Assembly (NCBI GenBank): GCA_028571685.1
Contig: CM053152.1
Span: forward strand, 25,304,001 to 25,368,000
Origin: Heterohyrax brucei
Taxonomy: Eukaryota; Chordata; Mammalia; Hyracoidea; Procaviidae
Length of the DNA: 64,000 nt
Reading direction: 5' to 3'
Positions within the stretch are counted from its first letter, which is position 1, and each line of letters starts with the position of its first letter. A program made the translations under genes and the position numbers. Positions 1 through 11,804 of this stretch are shown here, one piece after another. The notes beneath the pieces are model-generated. The model saw nothing but the letters and a program-made list of their open reading frames with translations. It had not been told where the DNA came from and did not search any database.

Positions 1-778
1 TTCATTTCATTTTCATATGTGAAAAATAGTTTTGCAGGATATATAACTCTTGGTTGGAAGTTCTTCTCCTTCAAGGCTTTGAATGTGCCATGCCACTGTC
101 TCCATGCCAGCATTGTTTCTGGTAAGAAATCCAATGAAAGCCTACAAGGTTTCCCTCTGAATGTTAGCTTTGGTTGGAGTCTTCTTGCCTTCAAGAGTTT
201 CTTCTTATGTTTCATTTTGTTAAGCTTGATTGTAATATGTCTTGGAGTCTTTCTTTTGAGATCTATATTCAGTGGCATTCAATAAGCATCTTGGATATCT
301 ATATTATCTTCTTTCATAATTTCTGCAACAATACTCTCTGTGTTCTCAGGTGTCTCACCATGTTCAGGAACTCTAATTAATTGTAGATTATTCCTCTTAA
401 TAGAGTCCCACATGTTTCTTAATGCTTCTTCATTTTTGTTGTTTCTTTTTTCTGATTTCTCCTCACAGATGCTGGAGTCAGTAGCTCCGTCTTCCAAGTC
501 AGAAAGTCTACTTTCCATTTGTTTCATTCTGTTTTCTTGGCTTTCAACTGAAGTTTCTGTCTCTTTGATCTTGTTCTTGATCTGTTGGGTTTCAGAGTAC
601 TGGTGTTCCCTCAGATTGAACAGCTTGTTTAATTTTTCATTTTGCTCTGCTTCATTTTGTGTAAGGTCTAAGGGGCTCTCTATGTAATCCTTTTGTATTC
701 ACCTTCCGATAGTTTCAAAAAGATTTTGTCATCTGGCAATTTCTTTGGTTGTTTCTTTTGGGGGCCTTCTGAAGCCAT
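1..778 (-). pseudogene. Decayed L1 ORF1 (RNA-binding protein)
   Basis: L1 ORF1 encodes the coiled-coil, RRM-containing RNA-binding protein of the L1 RNP. The start codon is at 778 and the N-terminus reads MASEGPQKKQPKKLPDDK; a stop follows after about 33 codons. A clean stretch at 279-527 carries a coiled-coil part (MKQMESRLSDLEDG) and then NMWDSIKRNNLQLIRVPEHG, matching the ORF1 linker and RRM start. Towards position 1 the pattern of KRKTPRHI and later YPAKLFF can be made out across frameshifts. It is non-functional. The N-terminus resembles that of the second ORF1 copy at 48527. Confidence 0.75.
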
Positions 779-1639
779 AAGTGATTTCTTAGTTATGCTT
801 TTATCCAGAGTTTATTACTTTGAGGGCATCACATCAGTCAGTAAAGGCTGAAAGAGATGCTGTTAGGATGGACTGCAGTTATTTCTCTAGGCTGTCTTAA
901 AATGAAGGGTAAAATGTATCTGAGAACTTCTAAAGTCAGTTAGGTATTCAGGTGTATAGGCCCCTCTTCCCAGATGTCCAAGTAAGCACCTTTATGTCCA
1001 ACCCCACATGTTACAAACTAGTTCAAATTACAGAAAGGTTACTACCCTGCTGGCCTCTGCTGCTGGGCCCTAGCCGTAGGCAACACTGTGTAAAATACTG
1101 CTTTTCTGCCAGAAATGTGCTCTCCTCCAGGCAGGTGCTACCTCTGAGCCTAGTAATTAGGTCCAGCTGAGGCCTCCGTACGATATATCCGTGTCCCAGT
1201 GGAACAAGATGGGATCCTGCGCAAGCTCTCCACTTGCCTCGGTAAATGCTACTCAATGGCAGAGGCAGAATGAGAAACCAAAGGTGCCAAGATGCACAGA
1301 GTCCAAAGCTGGGCTTTCAAAATGTGGGAATTTCGCTCAGCAATCCCACTAGCTGTGCATTTGAGATTAGCTGCTAGTCAAGTCCCAGCTCTGCCCGCCA
1401 GCTAAGACAGAGGAAAAAAAGTTAAAATGGTGAGTTACCTTCAGCAGTAACCAAGAGCAGGGGATGGCAAAAGAGAGGTTTTCCACTCAGTAGTATGAGG
1501 TTCAAGTTAACAGCACTATGCTATGCCCTAGGGCTCACTAGGTTTCCAGAAGGCTCATTTTAATTATCAATTCAGGTCTTGGTTTACACAGGGATTTAAG
1601 GAGACATGTGTTTAGTCTACCATCTTGACTCTGCCTCCA
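1..1639 (-). mobile_element. L1 LINE, 5' half, continues past left edge
   Basis: Minus-strand L1. Read on the minus strand it starts at 1639 with GGAGGCAGAGTCAAGATGG, the usual kind of L1 5' start. About 860 bp of 5' UTR follow, then the ORF1 start codon at 778. The 3' part of the element lies outside the window. The presence of the 5' end means the copy was not 5'-truncated at insertion, though the coding part is broken by stops. The subfamily is not assigned; a HAL1-type element is an alternative. Confidence 0.8.
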
Positions 1640-1751
1640 CGAATTTTCTAAACTTTTGACAGGTTTGCTTTTATTTCTCTGAGATAAGCCTCTTCACTAT
1701 GTTTCCCAGTTATGTCATTGAGAATGCACTTATCATAAGTACAAGTGTGTG

Positions 1752-1915
1752 AAAACAAACAAACAATCCTATTGGCATTGAGTTTCACTCATAGCAGCCC
1801 TGTAAGGCAGAGCAGAACTGCCCCATAGGGTTTCCAAGGAGCTGTTGGTGGATTTGAACTGCTGACCTTTTGGTTAGCAGCCAAACACTTAACCACTCAT
1901 TCTACAAACAGGACT
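1752..1915 (-). mobile_element. AfroSINE copy
   Basis: Antisense SINE: the tail complement (GAGTTTCACTCATAGCAGCC) comes first, then AGAACTGCCCCATAGGG, then the antisense tRNA-like head with TTAGCAGCCAAACACTTAACC. Diverged, with no clear target duplication. Confidence 0.85.
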
Positions 1916-3154
1916 CCATTCAGTAATAGTGGTCATTTTATCCCTGACACTATTCAGTGTTTCCAGGTAACTGGCTCCCTGCTTTTCTAGCTTCTGAAAA
2001 TAAATAATGTGCAGTACAGAATAATGCATTGCAGTGATCCTTTTTAAGAGAACTGAATTTCTCCAAGTTACTCTTCATTCAACCTTAGGTCCCAATAGTT
2101 GCTTCCACATATAGCAGGTAGAAAGCACCACTGTGAGCAGTCCTGTAGTATCCCAGGGCAGCTGTTTTTGCTTCTTAGCTGTTAGTAATGCTTCTGTTAT
2201 AATGAAGAATACATAGCAGTAGAATTTTCTTGAGATCCAGATTCCTTTAGTTTTATTTATTTAGCCTGTTAATACTGATTTTCTAGTATAAAGAATGAAT
2301 TTTATGGTAATTTTCTTGAGATAAAAAATCCCTTGGCTTTATTTATTTGGTCTGTAAGTTCTGCTTTCCAGTAAAGAAGAATGTATTGTACTTTGTTTCA
2401 TGAAGTTTCATGAAAATGATAAACAGGATAAGAAGAAGCTGACTAAAATGAAATGTATGTGGCAGTCTTCACCAGATGCCTTCATGTTTTGCAAATTTCC
2501 AAGGGGTAAAAAAAGACTTTTTCTTTGACTTATATCAGCAGAATTTACAACTTCCGTGGTCTGCTAGGACGTATGTGATCCCAAATAATGAGTATCAAAA
2601 TCCATAAATCATAACAAAAGTTCTCAATTGATCCCTTAATCCTCTGCCTTACATCATTGAACACACACGGTAGCAACACAACAAAAAAGTTCAAAGGAGG
2701 AAATAATTAAATCTTGATTAGAAAGTTGAAAACTGACCATCAGTGAGGAAAATTTAATCCATTTAATTCCTATTTGTGCTGCTATTGATTAGAACATATT
2801 TTGGTTCTCTCCTGAAGCAGCTATGCTTTCACTCTTTTTTATTTTATTTTTTAAGAAAATCTAATTAACATAGACAGTGGTTCTCAAATGTCTAATCAAG
2901 TAGTTATCATTAAGAAGGTCCATTTATCCTCATGGTTTTAAGCTTCACCCTGCTTCAGAGCAATTTGTTGACTTACCTCTCTTGCTCCAACTCTTCATCA
3001 TTTTTCTAGTCCTATTTCTATTCTGACTTCCAGGACATCTTTATTTCAGTGCCCTACTTTTGCTTGAAAATTAATATATCAAAATAGCCCGCTATCTAAA
3101 AGTCAGAACCAAAATTCCCACTCAAATTCCCTTCACATGTTTCAGTTACACCTT
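1916..3154. other. Unassigned non-coding stretch
   Basis: No gene or confidently named repeat, apart from the two-copy tandem duplication at 2223-2396. AT-rich, with no long open frame. Confidence 0.5.
2223..2396. repeat. Diverged two-copy tandem duplication, ~86-bp unit
   Basis: Both units start AATTTTCTTGAGAT (2223 and 2309) and share TTTATTTATTT and CTGTWA further in. By eye they are about 70% alike, so this is an old duplication. Confidence 0.6.
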
Positions 3155-3400
3155 TGTTGTTGTTAATTGCCATCCAGTGGCCCCTGAGTTACAATAATAT
3201 TATGTATGACAGAAAAGAACATTGCCTGGTCCTACACTATCTCTGACATTGTTGCTGTGTTTTCGTCTATCATTGTGGCTATTATGTCAATCCATCTCAT
3301 TAAGGATTTCCCTTGTTTTCACTGACGCTTTGGTTTATCATACGTGATGCCCTCTTCTAGACATCAGTCTTTCTTGATGTGTCCAAAGAAGTGTGATCTG
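3155..3400 (-). mobile_element. RTE-type LINE 3' fragment
   Basis: Begins with the antisense 3' tail GTTGTTGTTAATTGCC and continues with CATTGCCTGGTCCTACAC and GTCAATCCATCTCATTAAGG, the antisense 3' UTR of the afrotherian RTE. The match fades near 3400. Confidence 0.75.
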
Positions 3401-3714
3401 GGGGTAATTTTTCAATCCCTTTTCTACAATAGCATCTTACGAACAATGCCATGGGTCTGTACTACATCATGGAACTGGCAGAGCCCCTAAGGCTTTCATA
3501 GTTTTCTTTGAATCATGGGTGAGAGGAAAGTCTGTCTAGGGAGAGATGAATATCCTTGATACTATTCCAGCTTTCTCTCATTTCCCCTCAGCATTCCCCT
3601 TCACCACAGGCCACAGCCTTAGCCTCTGACACAAACTGATTGTTGAGAATACTTTCTGGTCCTAAGCCACTGTGTCTCTAGTATCACCCATCTTAGTGAA
3701 AGAATCTTGTGTTT

Positions 3715-4171
3715 GCCTTCCCAGAAAAGCATGATGTCCTTCTCCAGGGACTGATCTTTTCTGACAACATCTCTAAAGTGTGTAAGACACAGTCTTGCCA
3801 TCTTTGCTTCCAAGGAGCAGTCTGGTTTTACATCTTCCAGAAGAGATCTGTTGGTTCTTTTGGCGGTCCATAGTACATTCAACATTCTTCCCCAACACCA
3901 CAATTCAAAGCTATAAATTCTTCTTCTATCTTCTTGTTCATTGTCCAGCTTTCACATGCATATGATGCGACTGAAAATACTGTGGCTTGGGTCAGGTGCA
4001 TTTTAGTCTTCAAGGTGACATTCTTACTTTCGAATACTTTAAAGAGGTTCTTTCCAGCAGAATTTCCCAGTGCAATGCATCTTTTGATTTCTTAACTGCT
4101 GCTTCCATGGACATTTATTATAGACCCAAGTAAAATGAAGTCCTTGACAACCTCAATCCTTTCTCCGTTTG
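3715..4171 (-). mobile_element. RTE-type LINE, C-terminal ORF fragment
   Basis: Antisense RTE sequence from AAAGCATGATGTCCTTCTCC to CCTTGACAACCTCAATCC. On the minus strand a frame at 3619-3903 begins MWCWGRMLNVLWTAKRTNRS, the C-terminal region after the reverse transcriptase domain, and keeps the DQSLEKDIML block. It is separated from the 3155-3400 fragment by about 300 bp of unmatched DNA, so the copy is interrupted, deleted, or two insertions. Non-functional. Confidence 0.8.
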
Positions 4172-5654
4172 AAGAAGTTTATTGTAAAAGGCAGAATTTA
4201 AGGAAGGTCAGTGTTGCTTAAGCAGAATGAACAAGTCAGTGAAGGTGACACACGGCAGGTGAGGTGGGAAAGATGTTCAAGGTGACTTTGTAGGCCGTGT
4301 TCAAAAACTGTATGCCATTGGAAGAACAAAAGACAGCTATTTGTTCATTTTCGAGTAACTTGATCACATTCATAATCTGAAGAAGATCTTTCAGGGAATG
4401 ATTTTGAAGAATAGATTATGGAATCAAGGCAAGAGCTAGAAGGTTATTACAAATGTCTTAGGGGACCAAGGAGGTGGTAGAGATAGGGAAAATGAGTTAA
4501 TTCAAGACAGATTTTATAGATTAGCATGATAGGCTTCAGTGTCAGATTAAATTTACTAAGTGAGGGAGATGACAGTATTAGCATGAGCCTTGGATTTCTG
4601 TCTTGAGGTATCGGTTGTACAGAAGTATCCTTTACTGATTTAGTAAGATGTGGGAGAAATGGAATAAAGGATGGAGATTAAGAACTGAATTTCATACATG
4701 TTGAGTTTAAGATGTCTTGGACATCTCCCATTAGAGAAGTTGAAAATTGGTAATACAAGTCTAAAGATGAGATACAAATTTGAGGACAGTGGCCTAAAGA
4801 TGGTACTTAAAGCCACGGGAGTGGATGAGATTGCCTAGAAAGAGAATGGGAGTGGGGAGGACCTCCCTTTTTTTCTACTTGGGAATTTGTTTTTCCCTTA
4901 TCTACATGACAGTGAGTAACTGATCAATCTCATCCATAAGTCAAGTAAATATTCTTGTTGACTTGAGTTGTTTATTTATTTGAATTGGTTTATTCTTCTG
5001 ATAGCCCTTGAAAACATCTGAAATGAACATGGCTGCATAACTCCTTCCTGAAAATCACCTCTTAACACAAGACCAAAAAACAATATCAATCCAACTACCC
5101 TATTTTTTTTTGGCAAATCAAGGAAAACAGATGCAGTCTCTTGTCTCCAAAATATGCGAAAGGGACATTAAAGAAGCCGAGAGGAACATAACCAGGTTAA
5201 AGACAGTATAAAGAAGAAACATGGAAGACGAACAGAAGGTCTAGTGGTCAGGTCTCAGAAACTATGGCAAAGAATGTCTTAATGGTCAGGCCATCCAGTA
5301 GAGAAGCACGAAGCTATGTTTCTTCCTTGGATTGGTTCTGAAAAGCAGAGGAGGTAGAGCCATACAAAGAGCCACACAGACATTTCATATTGACAGGAAA
5401 TCTCTATCTGTCTGGCAGTAGAGAAGAAAAGTCTTTGAGTTATAAAATCTGTTGAATTGGAAGAATACCCTGACTTTCTTCTTATCTGCAAAAAAAGCCA
5501 AAAAAACAAAAAACAATGAATGGAGTTGGTTCAGGGAACTCTAATCCATTTACTAATAGACAATAACAATAAATTAGTACAACACTGATACAGAGATACT
5601 ATTAGATAACAGGAAAAGTGAATAAAAAGAACAGCCATCCAAACACTGTTACTA
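4172..5654. other. Unassigned; probably old degenerate repeat in 4.2-4.9 kb
   Basis: No gene seen. The part at about 4380-4860 (for example AGCCACGGGAGTGGATGAGA) resembles an ancient mammalian interspersed repeat that I cannot name with certainty. The rest is unrecognised, with short A-rich runs near 5490. Confidence 0.4.
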
Positions 5655-6858
5655 TGTTGTTGTTAGGTGCCACTGAGTTGGTTGCAACTCATAGCAACCG
5701 CATGCACAAGTGTCCATTCCTGTGCCTTCTCAGTCTTTGCCATGTTTGAGCCTATTGTTGCAGCCACTGTGTCAAGTCATCTCACTGAAGGTCTTCCTCT
5801 TTTCTGATGACTCTCTACCTTGCCCAGCAAGTTTCTCCTGCTAATGTGTCTAAAGTGAGCAAGATGAAGTTTTACTATCCTTCCTTCTAAGCAGTATTCT
5901 GGCTGCATTTCTTCCAAAACAGATTGGTTTGTTCTTCTGACAGTCCATGGTATATTTAAATCTTTTTGCCAGCATCGTGATTCAAATGCATCAGTTCTCC
6001 TTTCATGCTCATTTTTCACTGTCCAGCCTTCACATGCATATGAGACAACTGAAAATATCATGGCTTGAGTCAGGTGCACGTTAGTCCTCAAGGTGACATC
6101 TTTGCCTTTTAATATTTTTAAAAGGTCTTTTGCAGCACATCAACCCAATATAATGTGCTGTTTGACTTCTTGACCTCTGCCTCCGTGGATGTTGATTATG
6201 GATCCAAATTAAATGAAATCCTTGAGAACTTCAGCCTTTTCTTCATTTACCATGATGTTGCCTATTGGTCTAGCTATGAGGATTTTTGTTTCCTTTATGT
6301 TGAGGTGTATTTTATACAGAAGGCTATGGTCTTTGATCTTTATCGGTAAGTGTTTCAAGTCCTCTTTACTTTCAGCAAGCAAGGTGGCGCATTTGCATAT
6401 TGCAGCCTGTCAATGAGTCTTATTCCAATTGTGATACTACATTCTTCTTTGTAGTCCGCTTCCCAGATTATTTGTTCAGCATATAGACTGAATAAGTGCG
6501 GTGATAAGGTACAATCCTGATGCATACGCTATCACTGTCTTCTCTTTTAAAAATTGCCTATGTACAGATACAGCATCAGCACAATTAAGTGTTCTGGAAT
6601 CCCCATTCTTCACAATGTCATAATTTGTTATGATCCACATAGTTGAATGCCTTTGCATAGCCAATAAACCACAGGTAAATATGTTTCTGGTATTATCTGC
6701 TTTTAACCAAGAACTACCTGACATCCGCAGTGATATTCCTCATTCTACATCCTCTTCTGAACCCAGGTTGAATTTCTGGCAGTTCCCTACTGATGTCTTG
6801 CTGTAACTGTTTTTGAATTCAGTGTAATTTTATTCACATACGAGTGATACAAATAGAA
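5655..6858 (-). mobile_element. RTE-type LINE, 5'-truncated, dead
   Basis: About 1.2 kb of antisense RTE, from the 3' tail GTTGTTGTTAGGTGCCACTG into the reverse transcriptase core. The minus-strand frame 5777-6091 covers the C-terminal region (LTQAMIFSVVSYACEGWTVK). At the polymerase active site the expected Y-A-D-D reads Y-A-N-A (about 6380-6405), so both catalytic aspartates are lost, besides frameshifts. 5'-truncated at about 6858. Confidence 0.88.
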
Positions 6859-6942
6859 AGTGGAAGCATCTGAACACTTACCATAGAGTATATAAACATT
6901 ATGACTATATAGTGTGCTATAAATTTTTTTTCGAAATAACAT

Positions 6943-7465
6943 TGTCATGATTTGATATTTTCCAAAAAATTTGGCTGAGCCATGATTCCCAATGTTGTGT
7001 GATTGTCCTCCATTTTGTGATTTTCCTGTGCTGTAAATCCTGATTTCTTCCTGTAGCTAATAGATTGGATTGTGTTAAAGAGGATTAAGGTGTGACTATA
7101 ATACTCTTCCTAAGGTCGCCTCCCTGCTCCAAGGTACAGGGAGTTTCCTCAGAGTGTGGCTTGCATCACCTTTTATTCTACAAGAGATAAAAGGAAAGGG
7201 AAGAAAGCAGAGCTTTGTGGGCCTCCTAACATCAAGAAAGCAGCACTGGGAGCAAAATGCATCCTTTAGACCTGAGGTTCCTGTGTGAAGATGCTCTCAG
7301 ACCAAATACAGACTTGAGCCAATAGAGACACAGTGCATTCCCCAGAGCCTGCATCCTGAATTTGGACTTCCAGCCTACTGACTGTCAGAAAATAAACTTT
7401 TCTTTGTTAAAGCCACCCACTTGTGACTATTATTTTTTTTAGAGCAGTACCAGATGACTAAGACA
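6943..7465 (+). mobile_element. MaLR-like solo LTR
   Basis: Starts TGTCATGATTTGA and ends GATGACTAAGACA, giving TGT...ACA termini. It contains TTGGCTGAGCCATGATTCCC and the 3' block AAAATAAACTTTTCTTTG, whose AATAAA can serve as poly(A) signal. The flanks AACAT/AATGT could be an eroded 5-bp duplication (two transitions). It belongs to the same family as the copies at 7723, 10789, 23858, 34782, 55687 and 58027. Confidence 0.75.
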
Positions 7466-7722
7466 AATGTAATTGCCTCCGTGTAAACAGACCACAAAGC
7501 AAAAACAAAAGAAATCAGGGAAAATATAGCAACAGAACAGGAGAAGATAAAGTATAAGCTGGAAGAAAAAAAACAGGCAAAATGAAGACAACATTGGAAG
7601 CAAAGAGTTGATATTACAGAAACTATAGTAAGAGGCATAGGAAATAGGAGAAAAAGCTATCAAAATAAAGGGAAATAAAATGAGAGTATAAAAGGATTAA
7701 CAAAAAAAAAGATATACAATAC
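7466..7722. other. A-rich spacer between two LTRs
   Basis: A-rich, low-complexity sequence with no gene or named repeat; it does not look like retroviral internal coding sequence. Confidence 0.5.
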
Positions 7723-8300
7723 TGGCATCAGGGATTGAATTATGTCCTCCCAAAAATGTGTGTGGCGATTTGGCTGGGCCATGATTCCCAGTATTGTGAT
7801 TGTAGTTTTCATGTGTGTCGCCATGAATTGGATCCGACTTGACAGCACTTGGCTTGGCTTTACGTGTTATAAATCCTAATGGCTACCTGGGGTTAACGGG
7901 ACAAGATTAGGGTGGGATTGTAACCTCCTTACTAAAGGCATTCCCTGATTCAATGTGAAAGTGGTTTCCCTGGGGTGTGGCCTGTGCTAACTTTTATCTC
8001 TCAAGAAATAAAAAAGAGAGGAAAGGGAGGAAAGTTAGAGACATCATACCACCAAAAGAGACTCATCAAGAGCAGAATGTGTCCTTTGGACCTGAGGCTG
8101 CTGAACTGAGATGCTCCCATAACAAGGGAGCACTGGCGACAAGGACCTTCCTTCAGAGCTGACAGAGAAAGAAAGCTTCTGCTGGAGCAGATGCCCTGAG
8201 TTTGGACTTGTACTTTACTAGACTGAGATAATAAATTTCTCTCTGTTAAAGCCACCCACTTGTGGTATTTCTGTTACAGCAGCACTAGATGACCAAGATA
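7723..8300 (+). mobile_element. MaLR-like solo LTR carrying a SINE/RTE-tail insertion
   Basis: Same family as 6943-7465: GGATTGAATTATGTCCTCCC at the 5' side, TTGGCTGGGCCATGATTCCC, GTGTCCTTTGGACCTGAGG in the middle and AGCACTAGATGACCAAGATA at the end. It is interrupted by a 42-bp piece of SINE/RTE tail at 7817-7858. Confidence 0.75.
7817..7858 (+). mobile_element. 42-bp SINE/RTE 3'-tail insertion
   Basis: The piece GTCGCCATGAATTGGATCC followed by GACTTGACAGCACTTGGC matches the 3' tail shared by AfroSINE and RTE. It splits the LTR and is flanked by TTCATGTGT and TTTACGTGT, a plausible diverged 9-bp target duplication (7 of 9 identical). Confidence 0.6.
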
Positions 8301-8734
8301 ATTGGCAAGAACAACATAAAATCTATAAAATTGGAGTTTCCAAAGATAAAAATCAAAATATAAAGCTCTGAAAACACTGTAAAATTGTAACATAAAATGA
8401 CAAAAGTAACATTGTTGTATCAATCAGTGTAAGTTATTTTAACTGTCTGATTTTAAAAAGTGATTGTCAGTTTAACTCTAAACAGAAACCTGACTCTGTA
8501 TAGCAGACAACCTTAAAAGAAAAGGACTCCAAAAGATTGAAAATACAGGACTAGGCGAAGTAGGCAGAGAAAATGAAAACAGTAAGAAAGCTGAAGTGAA
8601 GATTGTAACATCAGCCAAGATGTGCTCAGGTCAGACAAGCATTAATTGAGTCCAGGAACAGACTTTATAATACTAAAGTAAGTACACAACTAATTATGAA
8701 TATACAGTAGTCACAAATAGGAAAGTTTTAAATT
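8301..8734. other. Unassigned stretch
   Basis: AT-rich, with no gene and no repeat that I recognise. Confidence 0.5.
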
Positions 8735-9085
8735 CGATGAAGTACAATTTATGTGTTTTATCTTTTGTTGCTCATGCTTTCTGTATCATATCTAAAGACA
8801 TTATTTTTAAAAACTGAGTCCTGAAGAACTACATCTGCTTTTTTCTAAGAGTTTTAGGACATTGAGGTCCTTGATCCATTTCGAGTTAATTTTCACATAC
8901 GGTATGAGGTATAGATCTAGGTTCCCTCTTTGGCTTATGGAAATCCACTTGTCCCGACACCATTTATTAAAGAGACTCATCTTTCTCCATTGAGTGGATT
9001 TAGTATGCTTGTCAAAAATCAGTTTATTTCTAGATTATCAATCCTATTTAATTGGTCTATATGTCTGTACCAGGCATAGTGTGAT
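8735..9085 (-). mobile_element. L1 ORF2 fragment
   Basis: Antisense L1 ORF2, recognised by TTTTGTTGCTCATGCTTTCT, CCTTGATCCATTTCGAGTTA, GACACCATTTATTAAAGAG and TGGTCTATATGTCTGTACCA, which are characteristic of the region after the reverse transcriptase domain. Both ends are truncated; ancient and non-functional. Confidence 0.8.
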
Positions 9086-10519
9086 ATTTTGATATCTTGA
9101 TATCTTTCACTGTTTTTGGTAACATGAGCAGGATTAAAGGAAGAGTTAACTAAACAATTCTCTTCTACTCTCCTCCCCTTCTGAACGTCACACAGACACA
9201 TAAGGGGATGTATTGCTCAGGAAACAGATGACACACTCAAAAGAGGACATTTTGAGAACAGTTTATGTATACAAAGTCTACTTTCAGAAATGTAGCTCAG
9301 AGCAGTGACATCAGGATCTCCTTCACAGCTTTTAAATAACACCAATCACACAAATCACAGTTTGTGATTATTCTATTAATGTCTGTCTTCCTCAAGACTG
9401 TAAGTTTGATAAGAACAGGAGCCTTATTCACTTAGACTCACAGTGTCTAGCTTTGTTCCTGCTCAGTTACCCCAGAAGATTTAATTGGTGTGGGATAGAG
9501 CCTCAACACTGGGATTAGATAAGAACTCCCTAGGTTTTCTAAAGAGCAGCAGGGTTGGGGAAAACAGGTGTAGAGGAGCCTTAAGGGATAATACAGTGAC
9601 CTGGAGCTGGTGACAGCCCAAGTGTTGCCACTCCAAAGCCCCAAGGGTCTGCATGGTCGGCCTCCAGGGAACAGGATGGAAGAATTTGGAGAGCAGAGCT
9701 AGAGATGCAAAGAGATATCTGAGTAAAGGAGGAAAGTGCTAGCCAAGCCAAAGGCCAAGTGCCGTGGATTAGCGTGGTACAACCATTTAGGAAAACAGCG
9801 GAATGTCAATGAGATGATAGTGAGTTGCAAGTTTTTGAGCTGATAAATACCATTGTCTGAAGAGATCCACTTTCCTGTTTATGTCAATGAAGAAAAATAG
9901 GACATGAACAAGTGTGAATGAATAGAGATTCTATTCATCAGGTAGTGCTGGGGAAGAAAAGCTAGGTTATTTTTTTTAAAAAAAAAAAAACAAATAATTT
10001 GAAAAATCCAAATGACTGGACATGGCTTAGCAGTGCTGATGTTTCATAACCCACACTTCTTCCTGGAACAAGCTGGAAACTAGGTCTTGGAGTCACCTGC
10101 TGCCCCGACAGCCTTTGCTTAACATTTCCAGCAGCATCTAATTATCCATAATGGCACACAAAGCACAAATTAGAGGGCACACACTTTCTGTCTTGTGAGT
10201 CTTGGTATGCGCCAGGCACACTCAGGATCACACCCTGTTCTGGAAGGATTCTTTGTGGAGCCTTGCTTAACTTGTGGTTCCCCTGAGAATCATAATATTG
10301 TGATATCAATTTGAGTGCTATCAATTTACTTAGTTTCTTGAGGCTGGTGACTGTTTGAGACTCACTTTATGAAATGAACTACATTTCGTTCATTCACTGA
10401 AGGGCCATGTAAATGAATTCACACGCAGTATGAATTTAAACCCACAACCTGCAGTTTTATCTCTAGTGCAGTTCTGGTGGAAACTACCAGTCTCCTTACA
10501 AAAGTAGCAAAGAATGGCT
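9086..10519. other. Unassigned stretch
   Basis: No gene supported. Short open frames have no recognisable content. There is a T-run/A-run at 9970-9991. Confidence 0.5.
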
Positions 10520-10692
10520 AAGACAGTGATTCTGGACTGGAGTGCATCAGGGGGCTTGCTAACACACAGGTTGCTGGCCCCACTCCCTTCTTATTTAGCA
10601 GGCTTGGGTTGGGGCCCAAGGTTCTGTGTTGCTAATAAACGCCCAGCTGATGCAGAAGCTGCAGACCGAAGGGCCACACTTTCAGAATCACA
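10520..10692. mobile_element. MER5A-like DNA transposon remnant
   Basis: Contains AGTGATTCTGGACTGGAG, GGGGCTTGCTAACACACAGG, GCAGGCTTGGGTTGGGGCCC and a closing CACACTTTCAGAATCAC. This is the layout of the non-autonomous hAT-Charlie element MER5A. Confidence 0.6.
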
Positions 10693-10788
10693 GAACTAAA
10701 GTACAGAAACATCTCTCTCCTGGTTCTGGTTCTTGGTCACTTGTTCTTCCTCTTCTGTAAACTGCTAATTTAAGACCGAATTCCTGAA

Positions 10789-11281
10789 TGTCATGGATTG
10801 AATTGTGTGCCCCTCGGAATCTGTGTGGAGATTGGCTGGGCCGGGATCGCTGATCCTGTGTGCTGTCCCTCCGGGTTTTAAATCCTGCCCCTATGATGTT
10901 AATGAGAGACAATGGGCGGCAGTTGTGCCAGTGGCCCAGGGCTCAAGGTGAATGACCGTTTCATGCCTTGAGGCAGTCTCTTGAGATGTAAAGGAAAGAC
11001 ACTAGCAGATTCAGGGACTTTATCCTGTGAGGAAAGAAGCCAGTACCCGGAGCTGAGTGCTTCTTTGGAGAGGACTGGGGTCCCTGTGCCTCAGAAGCCT
11101 CCAGTCCAGGGAAAGATTGACGACAGGGACCTTCCTTCAGAGCCAGCAGAGGAAGTCTTCCCCTGGGGGTGACACCTTGAAGTTGCACTTTTAGCTCACT
11201 GGACTGTGACAAACAAAATTACTCTTTTTAAAGCCGTCCACTGTGGTATCTCTGTCATAGCAGCACTAGGTGACTAAGACA
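10789..11281 (+). mobile_element. MaLR-like solo LTR
   Basis: Starts TGTCATGGATTGAATTGTG and ends GGTGACTAAGACA. The flanking 5-mers are CTGAA on the left and CTGAG on the right, a near-perfect 5-bp target duplication, consistent with ERVL-MaLR integration. Confidence 0.82.
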
Positions 11282-11456
11282 CTGAGCATCCTCAGCTCCC
11301 TTGACTGCTGTTGCTCTGCATCCAGATATTTTTTCAGTAAAGTCTTTTTTACTTTACTCTCTGTGCTATTACTCCTATCAGCTACTGTACAGATGCATTC
11401 ATTAGCAGACAGTAAATAGGTACATCTTCCCTGCAAACATCACGAGGCTTTGCAAG

Positions 11457-11495
11457 CCAAATGCCGTTGAGTCGGATCCGACTCATGGCGACCCT
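11457..11495 (-). mobile_element. AfroSINE/RTE tail fragment
   Basis: Antisense tail ATGCCGTTGAGTCGGATCC, GACTCATGGCGACCC only; the rest is missing. Confidence 0.6.
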
Positions 11496-11540
11496 TTGCA
11501 AAGTGAAGTCAATTATCATCCCAGGACTGGATTTTCTCTC

Positions 11541-11692
11541 TGTTGGCTCAGTGGTTAAGAGCTCAACTGTTAACCGCAAGGTCAGCAGTTCAGATCCACT
11601 AGCGGCTCCTTGGAAACCCTGTGGAACAATTCTACTCTGTCCTGTAGGGCTGCTGTGAGTCTGAATCGACTCAAGGGCAATTGGTTTGGTTT
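11541..11692 (+). mobile_element. AfroSINE copy
   Basis: Head GGCTCAGTGGTTAAGAGC (A-box region), AGGTCAGCAGTTCAGATCC (B-box region), body GGAAACCCTGTGGAAC and tail GAGTCTGAATCGACTCAAGG ending in a GT-rich run. Confidence 0.9.
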
Positions 11693-11804
11693 GACTGGGA
11701 TTATATATCACCTCTAGCAACAGCAACAACATGGTAAGCTCTTGTAAACATTAACTTCAAATTGTTGAAGAAGAAAGCTGACTATCATTACCAGCTCTTT
11801 AATC

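Noticed and set aside
6943-8300. Two LTRs 6943 and 7723 as the pair of one provirus
   Set aside because: They differ strongly from each other and the 257 bp between is A-rich without retroviral coding sequence; more likely two solo LTRs.
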